From Dugong dugon (taxonomy: Eukaryota; Chordata; Mammalia; Sirenia; Dugongidae): a stretch of DNA of 64,000 nt. The stretch is taken from assembly GCA_030035585.1 (NCBI GenBank), contig CM057466.1, positions 60,209,233-60,273,232 on the forward strand, written 5' to 3'. The stretch's first letter is position 1. Each line of letters starts with the position of its first letter. The translations under genes were made by a program, and so were the position numbers. Shown in pieces: positions 34,445 through 45,454 of this stretch. The notes beneath the pieces are model-generated. The model was not told where the DNA came from. It made no database searches and saw only the letters and a list, made by a program, of their open reading frames with translations.

Positions 34445-34845
34445 TAAATAATGCCTTTGCAATAAGGAATAATGCATTGCAGTGATACTTTTTAAAAGAC
34501 TCAAACTCCTGTAAGTTATTCTTACCCTGCATTCAATCTCAGGGCCCAGTCATTGCTTCCATGTGTAGCTGGTGAACTGCACCCCTGTAAACACTTCTGC
34601 AGTATTCCAGAGCAGTTGTTTCTGCTTCTTAGCTGTTAGTAATGCTTTTGTTATAATGAGGAATACATAGTAGTGATAATTTTCCTGAGATCCAAATTCC
34701 TTTAGTTTTATTTATTTGGCCTGTCAGTACTGCTTTTGCAGTAATAAAGAATGCATTTTTCCTGAGATAAAAAATCCCTTGGCTTTATTTATTTGGGCTG
34801 TTAAGTACTGCTTTTGCAGTAAGGAAGAATGCATTGTACCATGTT
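34445..34845 (+). repeat. Degenerate tandem repeat, ~78-90-bp unit
   Basis: The core 'gtactgcttttgcagtaa' plus 'aagaatgcatt' occurs at 34726-34757 and 34804-34834. Weaker copies are at about 34638 ('gtaatgcttttgttataatg') and 34448 ('aatgcctttgcaataagg'). 'cctgagat' and 'tttatttatttgg' also repeat in step. Unit spacing is 78, 88 and roughly twice that. Confidence 0.75.
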
Positions 34846-35563
34846 TTGAAAAGTTTCATGAAAATAATAAAAAGGATAAGATGAAGGTGACTAGAATAAA
34901 ATGTATGTTCAGTCATTGCCAGGTGCCTTCATGTTTTACCTAATGTTATGCAAGTTTTCAGGGAAAAAAACCCCGATTTTTTCACTGACTCATATTAGCA
35001 GGATTTACAACATCCACAGTCTTCCATATCTGATCCCAGATAATAAGTATCAAAATCCATAAATCATAATAAAAATTCTGAATCGGTCCTTTAATCAGCA
35101 TGCTTTCTATTAGTGAAAAGACGTGGTATCAACAAAAAAAATTCAAAGGAGAAAATAATTAAATCTTGATTAAAAAGTTGAAAACTGAGTGTCAGTGAGG
35201 GAAATTTAATCTTGCCTATTCATTAGGAAAGGTTCCTATGGAGAATTTCCTATTCATGCTGCTATTGGCTAGAGCATATTTTGGTTCTTTCCTGAAGCAG
35301 CTGTACTGTCTCTCTTTTTTATTATTTTTGAAAAAACATCATCAACCCAGACAGTGTTTCTCAAATGTCTAATCAAGTAGCTATCACCAGCAAGGTCCAT
35401 TCATCCTCATGGTTTTAAGCTTCACCCTGCTTCAGAGCAAATCCCTGACTTATCTCTCTTGCTCCAACTCTTCGTTGTTTTTCTACTCCCATTTCTATTC
35501 TGACTTCCAGAACATCTTTATTTCAATGTCCTGCTTTCACTTGAAATTTAATATATCAAAATA
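34846..35563. other. Unassigned stretch
   Basis: AT-rich. No element or gene recognised. Confidence 0.45.
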
Positions 35564-35573
35564 GCACACTATC

Positions 35574-36290
35574 ATCTTAAAAGCTAGCAAGTGGCCATCT
35601 AAGATGCATCAGTTGGTCTCAACCACCTGTAGTAAAGGAGACTGAAGAACACTAAAGACACAAGGAACGTATTAGCCCAAGAAACAGAAAGGGCCACATA
35701 GACCAGAGACTTCATCAGCCTGAGACCAGAAGAACTGGATGGTGCCTGGCTACCACCAATGACCGCCCTGACAGGGAACACAACAGAGAGTCCCTGATGG
35801 AGCAGGGGGAAGGTGGGGTGCAGAACTCAAACTCTAGTAAGAAGACCAGACTTAATGGTCTGACTGAGACTGGAGGAACCCCAGAAAGCATGACCCCTGG
35901 ACTCTCTGTCAATCTAGAACTAAAAAAATTCCCGGGGTCAACTCTTCAGACAAAGATTGGACTGGACTGTGGGACACAAAGTGATACTCACGAGGAGTGT
36001 GCTTCTTAGCTCTAGTAGATACATGAGACTAAATGGGCAGCTTCTGTCCGGAGGTGAGATGAGAAGTCAGAGAGGGTTAGGAGCTGGTTGAATAGACTTG
36101 GGAAATCAGGGGTGGAAAGGAGGAGTGTGCAGTCACAGTATAGGTAGAGCAGTTAGGGTCACATCACAATGTATGTATAAATTTTTGTATGAGAGACTAA
36201 CTTGAACTGTAAACTTTCACTTAAACTACAATTTAAAAAAAAAAGAAACATCAATAAAATGAGGGTATACTGTAAAAAAAAAAAAAAAAA
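35574..36290 (+). mobile_element. 5'-truncated L1 with probable 3' transduction
   Basis: TSD 'gcacactatc' (35564-35573) and 'gcccactatc' (36291-36300). The body is the 3' UTR of the full-length L1 from 'gcaagtggccatctaagatg' on. The normal L1 end and a first A run (36235-36244) are followed by 29 extra bases with 'aataaa' at 36253-36258 and a second run of 17 A (36274-36290), all inside the TSD. Confidence 0.9.
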
Positions 36291-36354
36291 GCCCACTATC
36301 TAAAAATCGGAACCAATACTCCTTGTCAAATTCCCTTCAAATATTTCACTTACA

Positions 36355-36598
36355 TCTTTGTTGTTGTTGTTAGTTGCCATCCAGTGGGCCCTGAGTCATG
36401 ATGATCTTATGTATGACAGAACAGAACTTTGCCTGGTCCTGTGCTATCTTCAAGATTGTTGGTATGTTTGAATCTGTTGTGGCTATTGTGTCAATCCATC
36501 TCACTGAGGATTTCCCTTGTTTTCACTGACCCTCTACTTTACCAAACATGATGTCTTCTTCTAGAGACTGGCCTCTCTTGATATGTCCAAAGAAGTGT
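36355..36598 (-). mobile_element. RTE 3' end
   Basis: Complement of the tail: 'gttgttgttgttagttgcca', 'tgtcaatccatctcactgag', 'gaccctctactttaccaaac', 'tgatatgtccaaag'. Confidence 0.87.
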
Positions 36599-36999
36599 GA
36601 TCTGGGGGTAAATTTTCACTCCCTTTCCTGTAATAGCATCTTATGAACAGTGCCAAGGGTCTCCACTATTTCGTGGGACTGGGGAGCCGCTAAGGCTTTC
36701 GTAGTTTTCTTTGGGTCTTGGGCAGAGGGAAAGTCTCTCTAGGGGTATATCGGTGTTCCCACTATCTCTCCAGCTTTCTCTCAGTTCCCCTCAGCATCCA
36801 CCTGCTTCACCACAGGCCACAGCCTTAGCCCCTGACTGTTGAGAATACTTTCTAGTCCTAAGCCATCGTGTCTCCAGTACCAGTGAAAGAGTCTTGTGTT
36901 TGCCTCCCAAAGTAGCACACCTGACATTATCTGTAGAGATAAGATTCTCTGCAGGCTCCTCCCTGCCTCAGGGGTATCTCAGTGATCCCCAGGCCTGTG
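36599..36999. other. Unassigned; possible inner part of the adjoining LTR element
   Basis: C/T-rich with no recognised protein or primer-binding site. It could be the internal or distal part of the retroviral element on its right. Confidence 0.35.
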
Positions 37000-37803
37000 G
37001 CCCCAAACTCCCTAAATGAATAATTACTTTTATAAGGATCAGCACAAAGCTGGTTCCTATGAGGCAGAGGTTAAAGATGTCCCAAATGTCCAACTTTCCC
37101 AAACTGCTGTATTGCTCTATCATCTCTAACATCAACTACTCCCTCTCCCCACAGTACTCCCCCTCCTGTCTTCTGAATTCACTGCAACATCTCACAGAAC
37201 TCATCAACCATACTTACAGTTAAGTGGTTTATTGGGGAAGTAATGGTGCAATTCAGGATGAGGACCAGAAACAACTCAGGATACAGTTCTTTGATCAGGA
37301 CAGCTTCTCTTCACCCTCTGCCTTAGGGCCCTGCTGGGGCCTTGCTGCCACTGGGCCCTGCTGGGGGCCTTCTTGAGCAAGTGTTACAACCCTTTCTTCT
37401 GGGATGGCAAGCCTTACTGCAGCCGTCTTGTGCCAGTCTTCTGGTTCCTGCCATCTCATGCCACCATCTCTTGCTGTCCTCCATGTTACAGCTCCTCTCT
37501 CTCTCTCTCTCCCCATGTCTCCCTTTAAACCTAGCGGGTCGTAAAACTGACCAATCCCCTCATTAGCGATTCATACACCTTATTTGCATGGTCCAACCCC
37601 CACAAGGGTGACATGCACCTTATGTACATTATTAGCAAGCAATCCAATCTCCTTGGTGGGTCACAAGCACCTCGTTTGCATAATCCCACCCAGTTATTTG
37701 GTGGGAGTTACAAAGACTATGGCTAGAAAGGCCATATTAAGTAATTCACTGCACCACACTCCCCAAGCCCTCACTTTTCAGGGAACAGCCAAAGCCATAG
37801 CCA
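37000..37803 (-). mobile_element. Retroviral-type LTR, family not recognised
   Basis: Read on the minus strand it starts TGTGGCTATGG at 37803. It has three octamer/CCAAT-type repeats (37551-37686), a TTTAAA box (complement at 37523-37528), a purine-rich leader, and an AATAAA poly(A) signal (complement 'tttatt' at about 37229) before a GT-type downstream region. This order of U3 repeats, TATA-like box and poly(A) signal is what an LTR shows. The left boundary and TSD were not found. Confidence 0.55.
37551..37686 (-). promoter_or_regulatory. Three U3 enhancer-like repeats with CCAAT boxes
   Basis: Repeats at 37551-37592, 37593-37633 and 37644-37686 on + each begin 'ccaa(t/c)c', then carry '(a/g)caccttat' or 'caccTCG', then 'ttgcat' or 'gtacat'. 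On the minus strand each has an ATGCAAA-like octamer followed by AGGTG and ends in ATTGG or GTTGG (inverted CCAAT). Confidence 0.65.
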
Positions 37804-37919
37804 CATTTTAAGTTTATAACTTCTGAAATAATTTATTTTTAAAACAACTTCTATAAGCACAACAAGACTTGCAGAAAATACTTTAAAATAAGCCAGTTAT
37901 TACTAACAATATCAAGGAC

Positions 37920-38990
37920 AGAGCTAGGTAGCTTCCTTCATTCAACAAATACATATTAAAAACCTAGTGTGTGTAGATACTGAGCTGCAGGGTCCAAAAC
38001 GGACGAGGTTCCTCTTCTTGTGGAAGCCTACAGTTTTGAGGAAGACCAACACTGATAAAATAATCACATAAGGATATGTAGTTACAAATTTTGATAAGTC
38101 CTATGAAGGGAAAGAACCAGGTGCTATGAGAGAGAACTCAAATGAGTTAGTTTAAAATACAAGGTCAAGACCTTACTGAGAAAGTGATTTTAAGCTGAAA
38201 CCTGAAAATAGAACAAGGACTAGGAAAGCAGAAAAGTAGGAGTGTGAGGATTATGAACTTGGAACAGGAATCTGTGCATGCAAAGGCTTTGAAGAGGAAT
38301 GAGCTTAGAGTAATGGCAGAACTTAATGAAGGTCAGGGTTGCTTAAGCAGAATGAATCAGTCAGTGAGGATGGTACATGTGAGGTGAGGTGGAAGAGATG
38401 GTCAAGGTGACTTTGTAGGCCATGTTCAAAAGTTATATGTTATTGGAAGAAGAGAATGAAACTATCTGATAGTTTTTAAGCAGGGAGTAACTTGATCACA
38501 TTTACAATTTGAAAAAGGTCTTTCAGGGGAATGGATTGGAAGGATAGAGTGTGGAATCAAGGAGAGAGCTAGAAGGTTATTGCAGGTGTCTTAGGGGACA
38601 GAGGAGGTCGTAGAGATAGAGAAAATGGGTTGATTCAAGAGATATTTTGTAGATAAGCATGACAGGCTTCAATGTTAGATTAAATGTATGGAGTAAGGGA
38701 GATGATGGTATCAGCATAAGTTCTAAATTTCTGACTTGAGATATTGGTTGTATAGAGATGTACTTTACTGATATGGGTAAGATTTGGGAAGAAACAGATT
38801 GAAGGATGGAACTCAAGAGCTGAATTTGATACAGGTTTGGTTTAAGATGTCTTGGACATCTCCAAGGGGAGATGTCATGTTGAAAATTGGTAATATAAGT
38901 CTGAGAAGGAGATACAAATCTGAGGACAGTGGCATGAAGATGATACTTAAAGCCATGGGAGTAGATGAGATTGCCTAGGAAAAGAGTAGG
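37920..38990 (-). mobile_element. L2 LINE, coding part
   Basis: The + strand carries the complement of the L2 polymerase region: 'tttgtaggccatgttcaaaa', 'gcagggagtaacttgatcac', 'aaggttattgcaggtgtctt', 'ttaaagccatgggagtagat', 'gagattgcctagg'. No intact frame. About 1.07 kb, the longest L2 piece here. Confidence 0.7.
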
Positions 38991-39726
38991 GAAAAAAAGA
39001 CTCTTTTTTCTACTTGGGAATTTGGTTTTCCCTTATCTACGTGACTCTGAATAACTGATCAATTTTGTCAATAAATCAAGTAAATAAATTCTTGTTGGCT
39101 TGCGTTGTCTATTTAATTGAATTGGTCCATTCATATGATAACCCTAGGAACTTCTGAAATGAACATGGCTGCATAACTCCTTCCTGGAGATCACCTCCTA
39201 AAACAAGACCAAAAAAGAAAATTAATCCACCTACCCTATCTTTTGGTGAAGCAAGGAGATAGATGCAGTCTCTCGTTTCCAAAATTTGTGAAAGAGCCAT
39301 TAAAGGAGCTGAAAGAAGCAGAGCCAGGTCAAAGAAAGTGCAAAGAAGAAACACAGAGAATGGAGAGAAGGCCCAGTGGTCAGGCCTCAAAAAGTACGGG
39401 AAAGAATTTCTTGATGGCCAGGGGATCCTGCACAGAAGCACAAAGCTATGTTTCTTCCCTCTGGAACTGGCTTGGTTCAGAAAAGCAGAAGAGGCAGAGC
39501 CATACAAAGAATCACACAGACATTTCCTACTGGCAGGAAACCTCCATCTCTTTGGCAATAGAGAAGAAAAGGCTTTGAGTTATGAAAACCTTGACTTTTC
39601 TCTCACCTACAGGAAACTTATGAATAGAGTTGGTCAAGGGAACTCTAATTCGTTTAATAATGGGCAATAAAAATAAATTAGTACAACACTGATACAGAGA
39701 TACTGTTAGAAAACAGGAAAAATGAA
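38991..39726. other. Unassigned stretch with open frames on both strands
   Basis: 39263-39670 (+, 135 codons, basic and Glu-rich) overlaps 39109-39558 (-, 149 codons). Neither is recognised, and two long overlapping frames usually mean base bias. A 'ctctcacctacag' acceptor-like site at about 39600 has no partner exon. Confidence 0.4.
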
Positions 39727-39756
39727 TAGAAAGAAGCATCCAAACACTGTTACTAT

Positions 39757-41017
39757 GTGGTTCTTAGGTGCCATTGAGTTGGTTTCAACTCATAGCGACC
39801 CCATCCACAACTGTCCATTTCTGTGTTATCTCACAATTGTTGTTATGTTTGACCCCATTGTTGCAGCCACTGTGTCAATCCATCTCATTGAGGGTCTTCC
39901 TCTTTTTCACTGACCCTCTGTCTTACCAAGCATGATGCCCTTTTTCAGGAATTGTCCCTTCTGATATCATGTCCAAAGTAAGTGAGATGAAGTCTCACTA
40001 GCCCTGCTTCTAAGGAGTATTCTGGCTGTACTTCTTCCAAGACAGATTTGTTTGTTCTTCTGGAAGTCCATGGTATGTTTAATATTCTTCACCAACACCA
40101 TAATTCAAAGGTGTCAATTCTTCTTCTGTCTTCCTTATTTGTTGTCCAGCTTTCACATGCATAAGAGGCAGTCGAAAGTATCATGACTTGAGTCAGGTGC
40201 ACCTTAGTCCTCAAGGTGACATCTTTGCTTTTTAGTAGTTTAAAAAGGTCTTTTGCAGCAGATTAACCCAATGCAATGTGTCATTTTACTTCTGGACTGC
40301 TGTTTCCATGGGCGTTGATTGTAGATCCAAGTTAAATGAAATCCTTGACAACTTCAATATTTTCTCCATTTATCATGATGTTGCTTATTGGTCCAGCTGT
40401 GAGGATTTTTGTTTTCTTTATGTTGAGATGTAATCCTCACTGAAGGCTGTGGTCTTTAATCTTCATCAGTAAGTGCTTCAAGTCCTCTTTGTTTTCAGCA
40501 AGCAAGGTGGTGTCATCTGCATATTGCAGGTTGTTAATGAGTCTTCCAGTCCTCATGACGCATTCTTCTTCACAGTCCAGCTTCTCAGATTATTCCCTCA
40601 GCATATACATTGACTAAGTTTGGTGAAATGACACAGCCCTGATGCAAACCCTTCCTGATTTTAAACCACGTAGTATCCCCGTGTTCTTGAATAACTGCCT
40701 CTTGCTCTATGTACAGTTTCTGCATGAGCACAATTAAGTGTTCTGGAATTCCCGTTCTTCACAATGTGATCTATAATTTGTTATGATCCCTACATCCAAA
40801 TGCCTTTACATAGTCAGTAAAACACAGGTAAACATCTTTCTGGTATTCTCTGCTTTCAGCCAAGATCCATCTGACATCCGCAATGATATTCCTTTTTCCA
40901 CACCCTCTTCTGAATCCACCTTGAATATCTAGCAGTTCCCTGTTGATGTACTGCTGCAACTGTTTTTGAATTATCTTCAGCATAATTTTACTTGCATGTG
41001 ATATTAATGATATCGAG
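39757..41017 (-). mobile_element. 5'-truncated RTE LINE with very long TSD
   Basis: The longest RTE here. Minus-strand reading: polymerase palm ('IMLKIIQKQLQQYINRELLD', 'GGFRRGCGKRNIIADVRWIL', 'DYVKAFGCRDHNKL' at 40771-41037), then the rest of the polymerase with several stops and shifts, then the 3' end at 39770 ('ggtgccattgagttggtttc' on +). The flanks repeat 'tagaaagaa' plus 'catccaaacactgttact' (39727-39756 and 41018-41050). The polymerase copies RTE RNA at a nicked target. This copy is dead. Confidence 0.92.
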
Positions 41018-41099
41018 TAGAAAGAAAACCCATCCAAACACTGTTACTGTACAGTATATAAAAATTGTGACTATACCTTGTTGCTATGAATTTTTAAAA

Positions 41100-41800
41100 A
41101 ACAGTATAATTGCCTTCATGTAAATAGACCACAAAGCAAAAATGTGAGAAATCAGGGACGATATAGCAACACAACAGGAGGAGATGAAGCATGAACTGGA
41201 ACGAAAAAGTGGAAGAAAAAACTGTCATAGAAATGAAGTCAAAATTGGAAGTAGAATAAAGAATTGATATGACAGAAAACATAGTAAGGGGCATAGAAGA
41301 TAGGAGAAAAGCTATCAGAATAAATGGAAATAAAACGAGAGTTTAAAAGGATAAAAAAAAAAGACACACAGTACTGGCAAGGGCAATTTAAAATTTACAA
41401 AATTGGATTTCGAAAGATAAAAATCGAAACATAAAGCTTTGAAAATACTGTGAAAACTGAAAACGTAACATAAAATAGTGTGACAAAAGTAAGATTATTG
41501 TATCATTCAATGTAAGTGAGTTTAACTCTCTTATTTAAAAAAAGATTGTCAGTTTAAAAGGAAAATCTAACTCCGTACAAGAGACAACCCTAAAACAAAG
41601 TGACTCCAAAAGGTTGAAAATAAATGAATAGGCAAAAGTACAGGGAAAGTACAGGGAAAATGAAAACAATAAGAAAGCTGGGATTGAGATCTTAACATCA
41701 GCCAAGATAGAAGTCCAAACAAGCATTAATTGAGTCCAAGAAGAGATTTTATAATACTAAAGCATGCAATTAATTATGAAGCTATAATAGTCATGAATAC
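41100..41800 (+). mobile_element. Old L1 fragment (end of ORF1 to endonuclease)
   Basis: A-rich with L1 order: 'gattgtcagtttaaaagg', 'tacaagagacaaccctaaaa' (the endonuclease QET motif region), 'gactccaaaaggttgaaaat', 'aaagctgggattgagatctt'. Frames are destroyed. The left part (41100-41400) is assigned by context only. Confidence 0.6.
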
Positions 41801-41808
41801 AAAAGTTT

Positions 41809-43065
41809 TAAATTTTGATGAAGTCCGATTTATCTGTTTTATCTTTTGTTGCTCATGCTTTCTGTATCATATCTAAGACCCTATTTTTAAAAGCTAGGTC
41901 CTGAGGAATTATATCTATGTTTTTGTCTAAGAATTTTATGGTTTTATGTCTTACGTTTAGGTCCTTGATCCATTTTGGGCTTGTTTTCATATATGGAATG
42001 AGGTATGGGTCCAGGTTCCGTCTTTCGCTTGTGGAAATCCAGTTGTCCCAGCACCATTTATTTATTTTTTATTGTTGTGCTTTAAGTGAAAATTTACAAT
42101 TCAAGTTAGTCTCGTACAAAAATTTATACATACATTGTTATGTGACCTTTGTTACTCTCCCTATACTGTGACAGCACACTCCTCCTTTCCATCCCTGATT
42201 TCCCATGTCCATTCAACCAGCTCCTGACGCTCTCAGTCTTCCCATCTCGTCTCCGGACGGGAGCTGTCCATTTAGTCTCATGTATCTGCTTGAGCTGAGG
42301 AGCACACTCTTCACGAGTATCATTTTATGTCCCACAGTCCAGTCCAATCTTTGTCTGAAGAGTTGGCCTCGGGAATGGTTTTAGTTTGGGGCTAATGGAG
42401 AGTCTGGGGGCCATGTCTTCCAGGGTCTCATCATTCTCAATCAAACCATTAAGTATGGTCTTTTTACTAGAATTTGAGTTCTGCACCCCACCTTTCTCCT
42501 GCTCCATCAGGGACTCTCTGTTGTGTTTGTTCCCTGTCAGGGCGGTCATTGGTGGTAGCCAGGCACCATCTAGTTCTTCTGGTCTCAGGATGATGCAGTC
42601 TCTGGTTTATGTGGCTCTTTCTGTCTCTTGGGCTAATATTTTCCTTGTGTCTTTCGTGTTCTTCATTCTCCTTCGCTCCAGGTGGGTTGGGACTAATTGA
42701 TGCATCTTAGATGGCCACTTGCTGGCTTTTAAGACCCCAGACGCCACTCACCAAAGTGGGATGCAGAACATTTTCTTAATAAACTTTGTTATGTCAGTTG
42801 ACCTAGATGTCCCCAAAAACCATGGTCCCCAGACCCCCACCCCTGCTACTCTGTCCCTTGAAGTGTTTGGTTGTATTCAGGAAACTGCTTAGCTTTTGAT
42901 TTAGTCCAGTTGCCAGCACCATTTATTAAAGAGACTATTCTTTCCCCATTGAATGGACTTAGTACCCTTGTCAGAAATCAATTTATTTCTAGACTATCAA
43001 TTCTATTCAATCAGTCTATATGTCTATCATTATACCTATACCAGATAGAGTTTAATATTTTTGAT
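41809..43065 (-). mobile_element. L1 ORF2 fragment, split by a younger L1
   Basis: Minus-strand translation of 41920-42010 gives the L1 motif 'DPYLIPYMKTSPKWIKDLNV'. The right part (42928-43065) continues the same ORF2 antisense text ('aaagagactattctttcccc'). The two halves are separated by an insertion with a 15-bp TSD. Confidence 0.88.
42063..42912 (-). mobile_element. 5'-truncated L1 inserted into an older L1
   Basis: TSD 'ccagcaccatttatt' is exact over 15 bp (42048-42062, 42913-42927). The + strand begins with the complement of the A/T tail and L1 end ('gctttaagtgaaaatttaca') and ends in the complement of the start of the 3' UTR ('gatttagtccagttg'). The text matches the 3' UTR of the 0.4-kb L1. 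Confidence 0.95.
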
Positions 43066-44716
43066 ATTCTCTCTTCCACTGTATTTTGGTGACATAAGCC
43101 TAGGATTAAAGGAAGAGTTAACTAAACAATTCTTGCCTACTCTTCTCCCCAAATGAATATAGCATGGACAAGTGAAGGGATGTATTGGTCAGAAAATAGA
43201 TGACACATTCAAAATGGGACATTTTGAGGAAGGTTTATGTATAAAAAGGCTATTTTCAAAGATGCAGGTCAGGGCAGTGACATTAGAATCTACTGGAAAG
43301 CTTTTAAATAATACCAATGCCCTATTCTTTCCTTTCATGGCACTTATAACAATTTGTGATTATTCTATTAACGTCTGTCTTCCTCAAGACTGTAAGTTTC
43401 ATAAGAACAGGAGCCTTATCCATTTGCATCCCCAGTGTCTAGCTTTGTGCCTGCTCAGTTACCCCAGAACATTTAATGGGTATGGAGTGGAGCCTCAACA
43501 TTAGTGTTTTTAAAAACTCCCTAGGGTTTCTAATGAGCAGCAGGGCTGGGGACCACGGGTGCAGGGAAGCCTTAACGAACAGTGCAGTAACCTGGAACTA
43601 ATAGCCAGCCTGAGTGTTGCCACCCTAAAGCCCCAAGGGGTAAACAAAGGGAGCGGTTACTGGAACCTGAAAGGAAGGAGTTGTGTAGACCAGGCCACCT
43701 TGAGAGAGTAGTGAATTGAGATCAGGGACAAAACCAATTTGAGACAACCTTGCGGCAAGAGAGCCTCATCTTATTCTCCTCCCTCTTTCCATCTTCTGCT
43801 CCCCACTTGCTGAAGTCAGTCAGAAGCCGGGGGGATAGAAATATTGATGTAGTCTGCATGGTCAGCCTCCAGGGAGCAGGGTGGACGAGTCTGGAGAGTG
43901 GACCTAGAGGGGCAAAGGGACAGTGTCCAAGCAAAGATGGAGGCGCTAACTGACATCCTAGTTAGCATATTGTAACAGTTCAGGGAGACAGCTGAATGCC
44001 AGTGAGATAACAGTGAGTTGCAAGTTTTTGAGCTGATAAATACCATTATCTGAAAAGATCCACTAGCCCGTACATGTCAATGAACAAAAAATAGGACATG
44101 AACAAATGAATGAATGAATAGAGACTCATTCATTAGGTAGCACCAGAGAAGAAGGGCTCGGCTATAAAAAAAGGTAAATTGAAAAAGCGAAATGATTGGA
44201 CATGGCTTTGTGGTGTTGCTGGTTTATAACCTGCACTTCTTCCTGGACAAATTGAAAACCGGGTCCTGGAGTCATCTGCTGCCCCTGCAGGCCTTTGCAT
44301 TATGCTTCCAGCAGCATCTAATTATCCACAATGGCACATGAAGCCCAAATGATAGGGCAAGGTCTTTCTATCTCATGAATGTTTGTATGCATGAGGCACA
44401 CGCAGACAGGATAGCACCCAATTCTGATGAGATTCTTTCTGGAGCCTTGCTTAACACGTGGTTTCTCTGGGAATCATAATATTGTGATACTAGTGTGAGT
44501 GCTACCAATTTACTTAGTTTCTTGGGGCTGGTGAATGATGGGACTTACATTATGGAATGAACTACATTCCATTTGTTCACCCATTGAAGGACCATGTAAA
44601 TGAATGCATACACACATATACATTTAGACCCATCAACCATATATAGCCTGCAGTTTTAGCTATAGTGAAGTTCCAGTGTTAACTACCACAGTTTCCTTAC
44701 AAAAGTAGCAAGGAAT
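43066..44716. other. Mostly unassigned; L2 3' end inside
   Basis: 43330-43500 reads as an L2 3' end ('aagactgtaagtttcataag', 'catccccagtgtctagcttt'). 43505-43560 resembles a hAT MITE right end. The remainder, about 43560-44700, is unassigned. No gene supported. Confidence 0.45.
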
Positions 44717-44724
44717 GGCTAAGG

Positions 44725-44902
44725 CAGTGGTTCTTGACTTAAAGTGCATCAGGAGGGCTTGTTAACACACAGGTTGCCTGACCCAACTCCCAGAGATTCT
44801 GATTTAGTAGGCCTGGGATGGGGCCCAAGATTCTGCATTTCTAATAAATTCCCAGCTGATGCAGAAGCTGCTGGTCTGAGGACCACACTTTGAGAACCAC
44901 AG
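44725..44902 (+). mobile_element. MER5A hAT-type MITE, complete
   Basis: Near-full MER5A with its terminal inverted repeats 'cagtggttcttgactt' and 'ctttgagaaccacag'. The 8-bp TSD typical of hAT elements is still readable: 'ggctaagg' (44717-44724) and 'gactaagg' (44903-44910), one mismatch. Confidence 0.92.
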
Positions 44903-44910
44903 GACTAAGG

Positions 44911-45220
44911 TACAGAAACATCTCTCTTCTGGTTCTGGTTCTTGGTCACTCATTCTTCCTCTCCTGTAAGCTCTGCTAATTCATACTCCACAGCTGTCCA
45001 CTTCCTGAGTATCCTCAGTTCCCTTGACTGCAGCTGCTGCACATCCAGGTTTTTTTAGGTAGAGTCTTTCTTACTTTTTTTCTTTAACTTGGCTTAGTCT
45101 CATTCCTATTAGCTACTGTATGGATCCATTCATTACCAGAAGGTAAGAAGGTACATATTCTCCACAAACATCACAGAACTTTGCAAATTGAAGTTGATTA
45201 CCATACACAAGATTGGATTT
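44911..45220. other. Unassigned stretch
   Basis: Short stretch with no recognised element. Confidence 0.45.
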
Positions 45221-45390
45221 TCTCTCTGGTTGCTCAGTGGTCAAGAGCTCGGCTGCTAACCAAAAGGTTGGCAGTTCGAATCCACTGGCCCCTCCTTGGA
45301 AACCCTATGGGGCAGTTCTACTCTGTCCTGTAGGGTTGCTATGAGTCAGAAGCAACTCAAGGGCAATGGGTTTGGTTGGGTTGGGTTTAT
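45221..45390 (+). mobile_element. AfroSINE family A, short form
   Basis: Head 'ctggttgctcagtggtcaag', 'ggctgctaaccaaaaggttg', 'gcagttcgaatccactgg', tail 'gagtcagaagcaactcaagg', then '(ggttg)' repeats. Confidence 0.93.
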
Positions 45391-45454
45391 ATAGCACAGC
45401 TAACAACAACATAGTAGCTCTTGGCAGCGTTAACTACAGATTGGCCAAGAAGCA

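Noticed and set aside
39590-39612. Splice acceptor 'ctctcacctacag' as evidence of an exon
   Set aside because: No donor, no coding similarity, and such matches are frequent by chance.
40130-40990. Possible host reverse-transcriptase-like gene
   Set aside because: It is the RTE polymerase on the minus strand, with stops and a TSD.
45221-45300. tRNA-Asn-like sequence
   Set aside because: It is the head of an AfroSINE copy, repeated over 20 times in the window.
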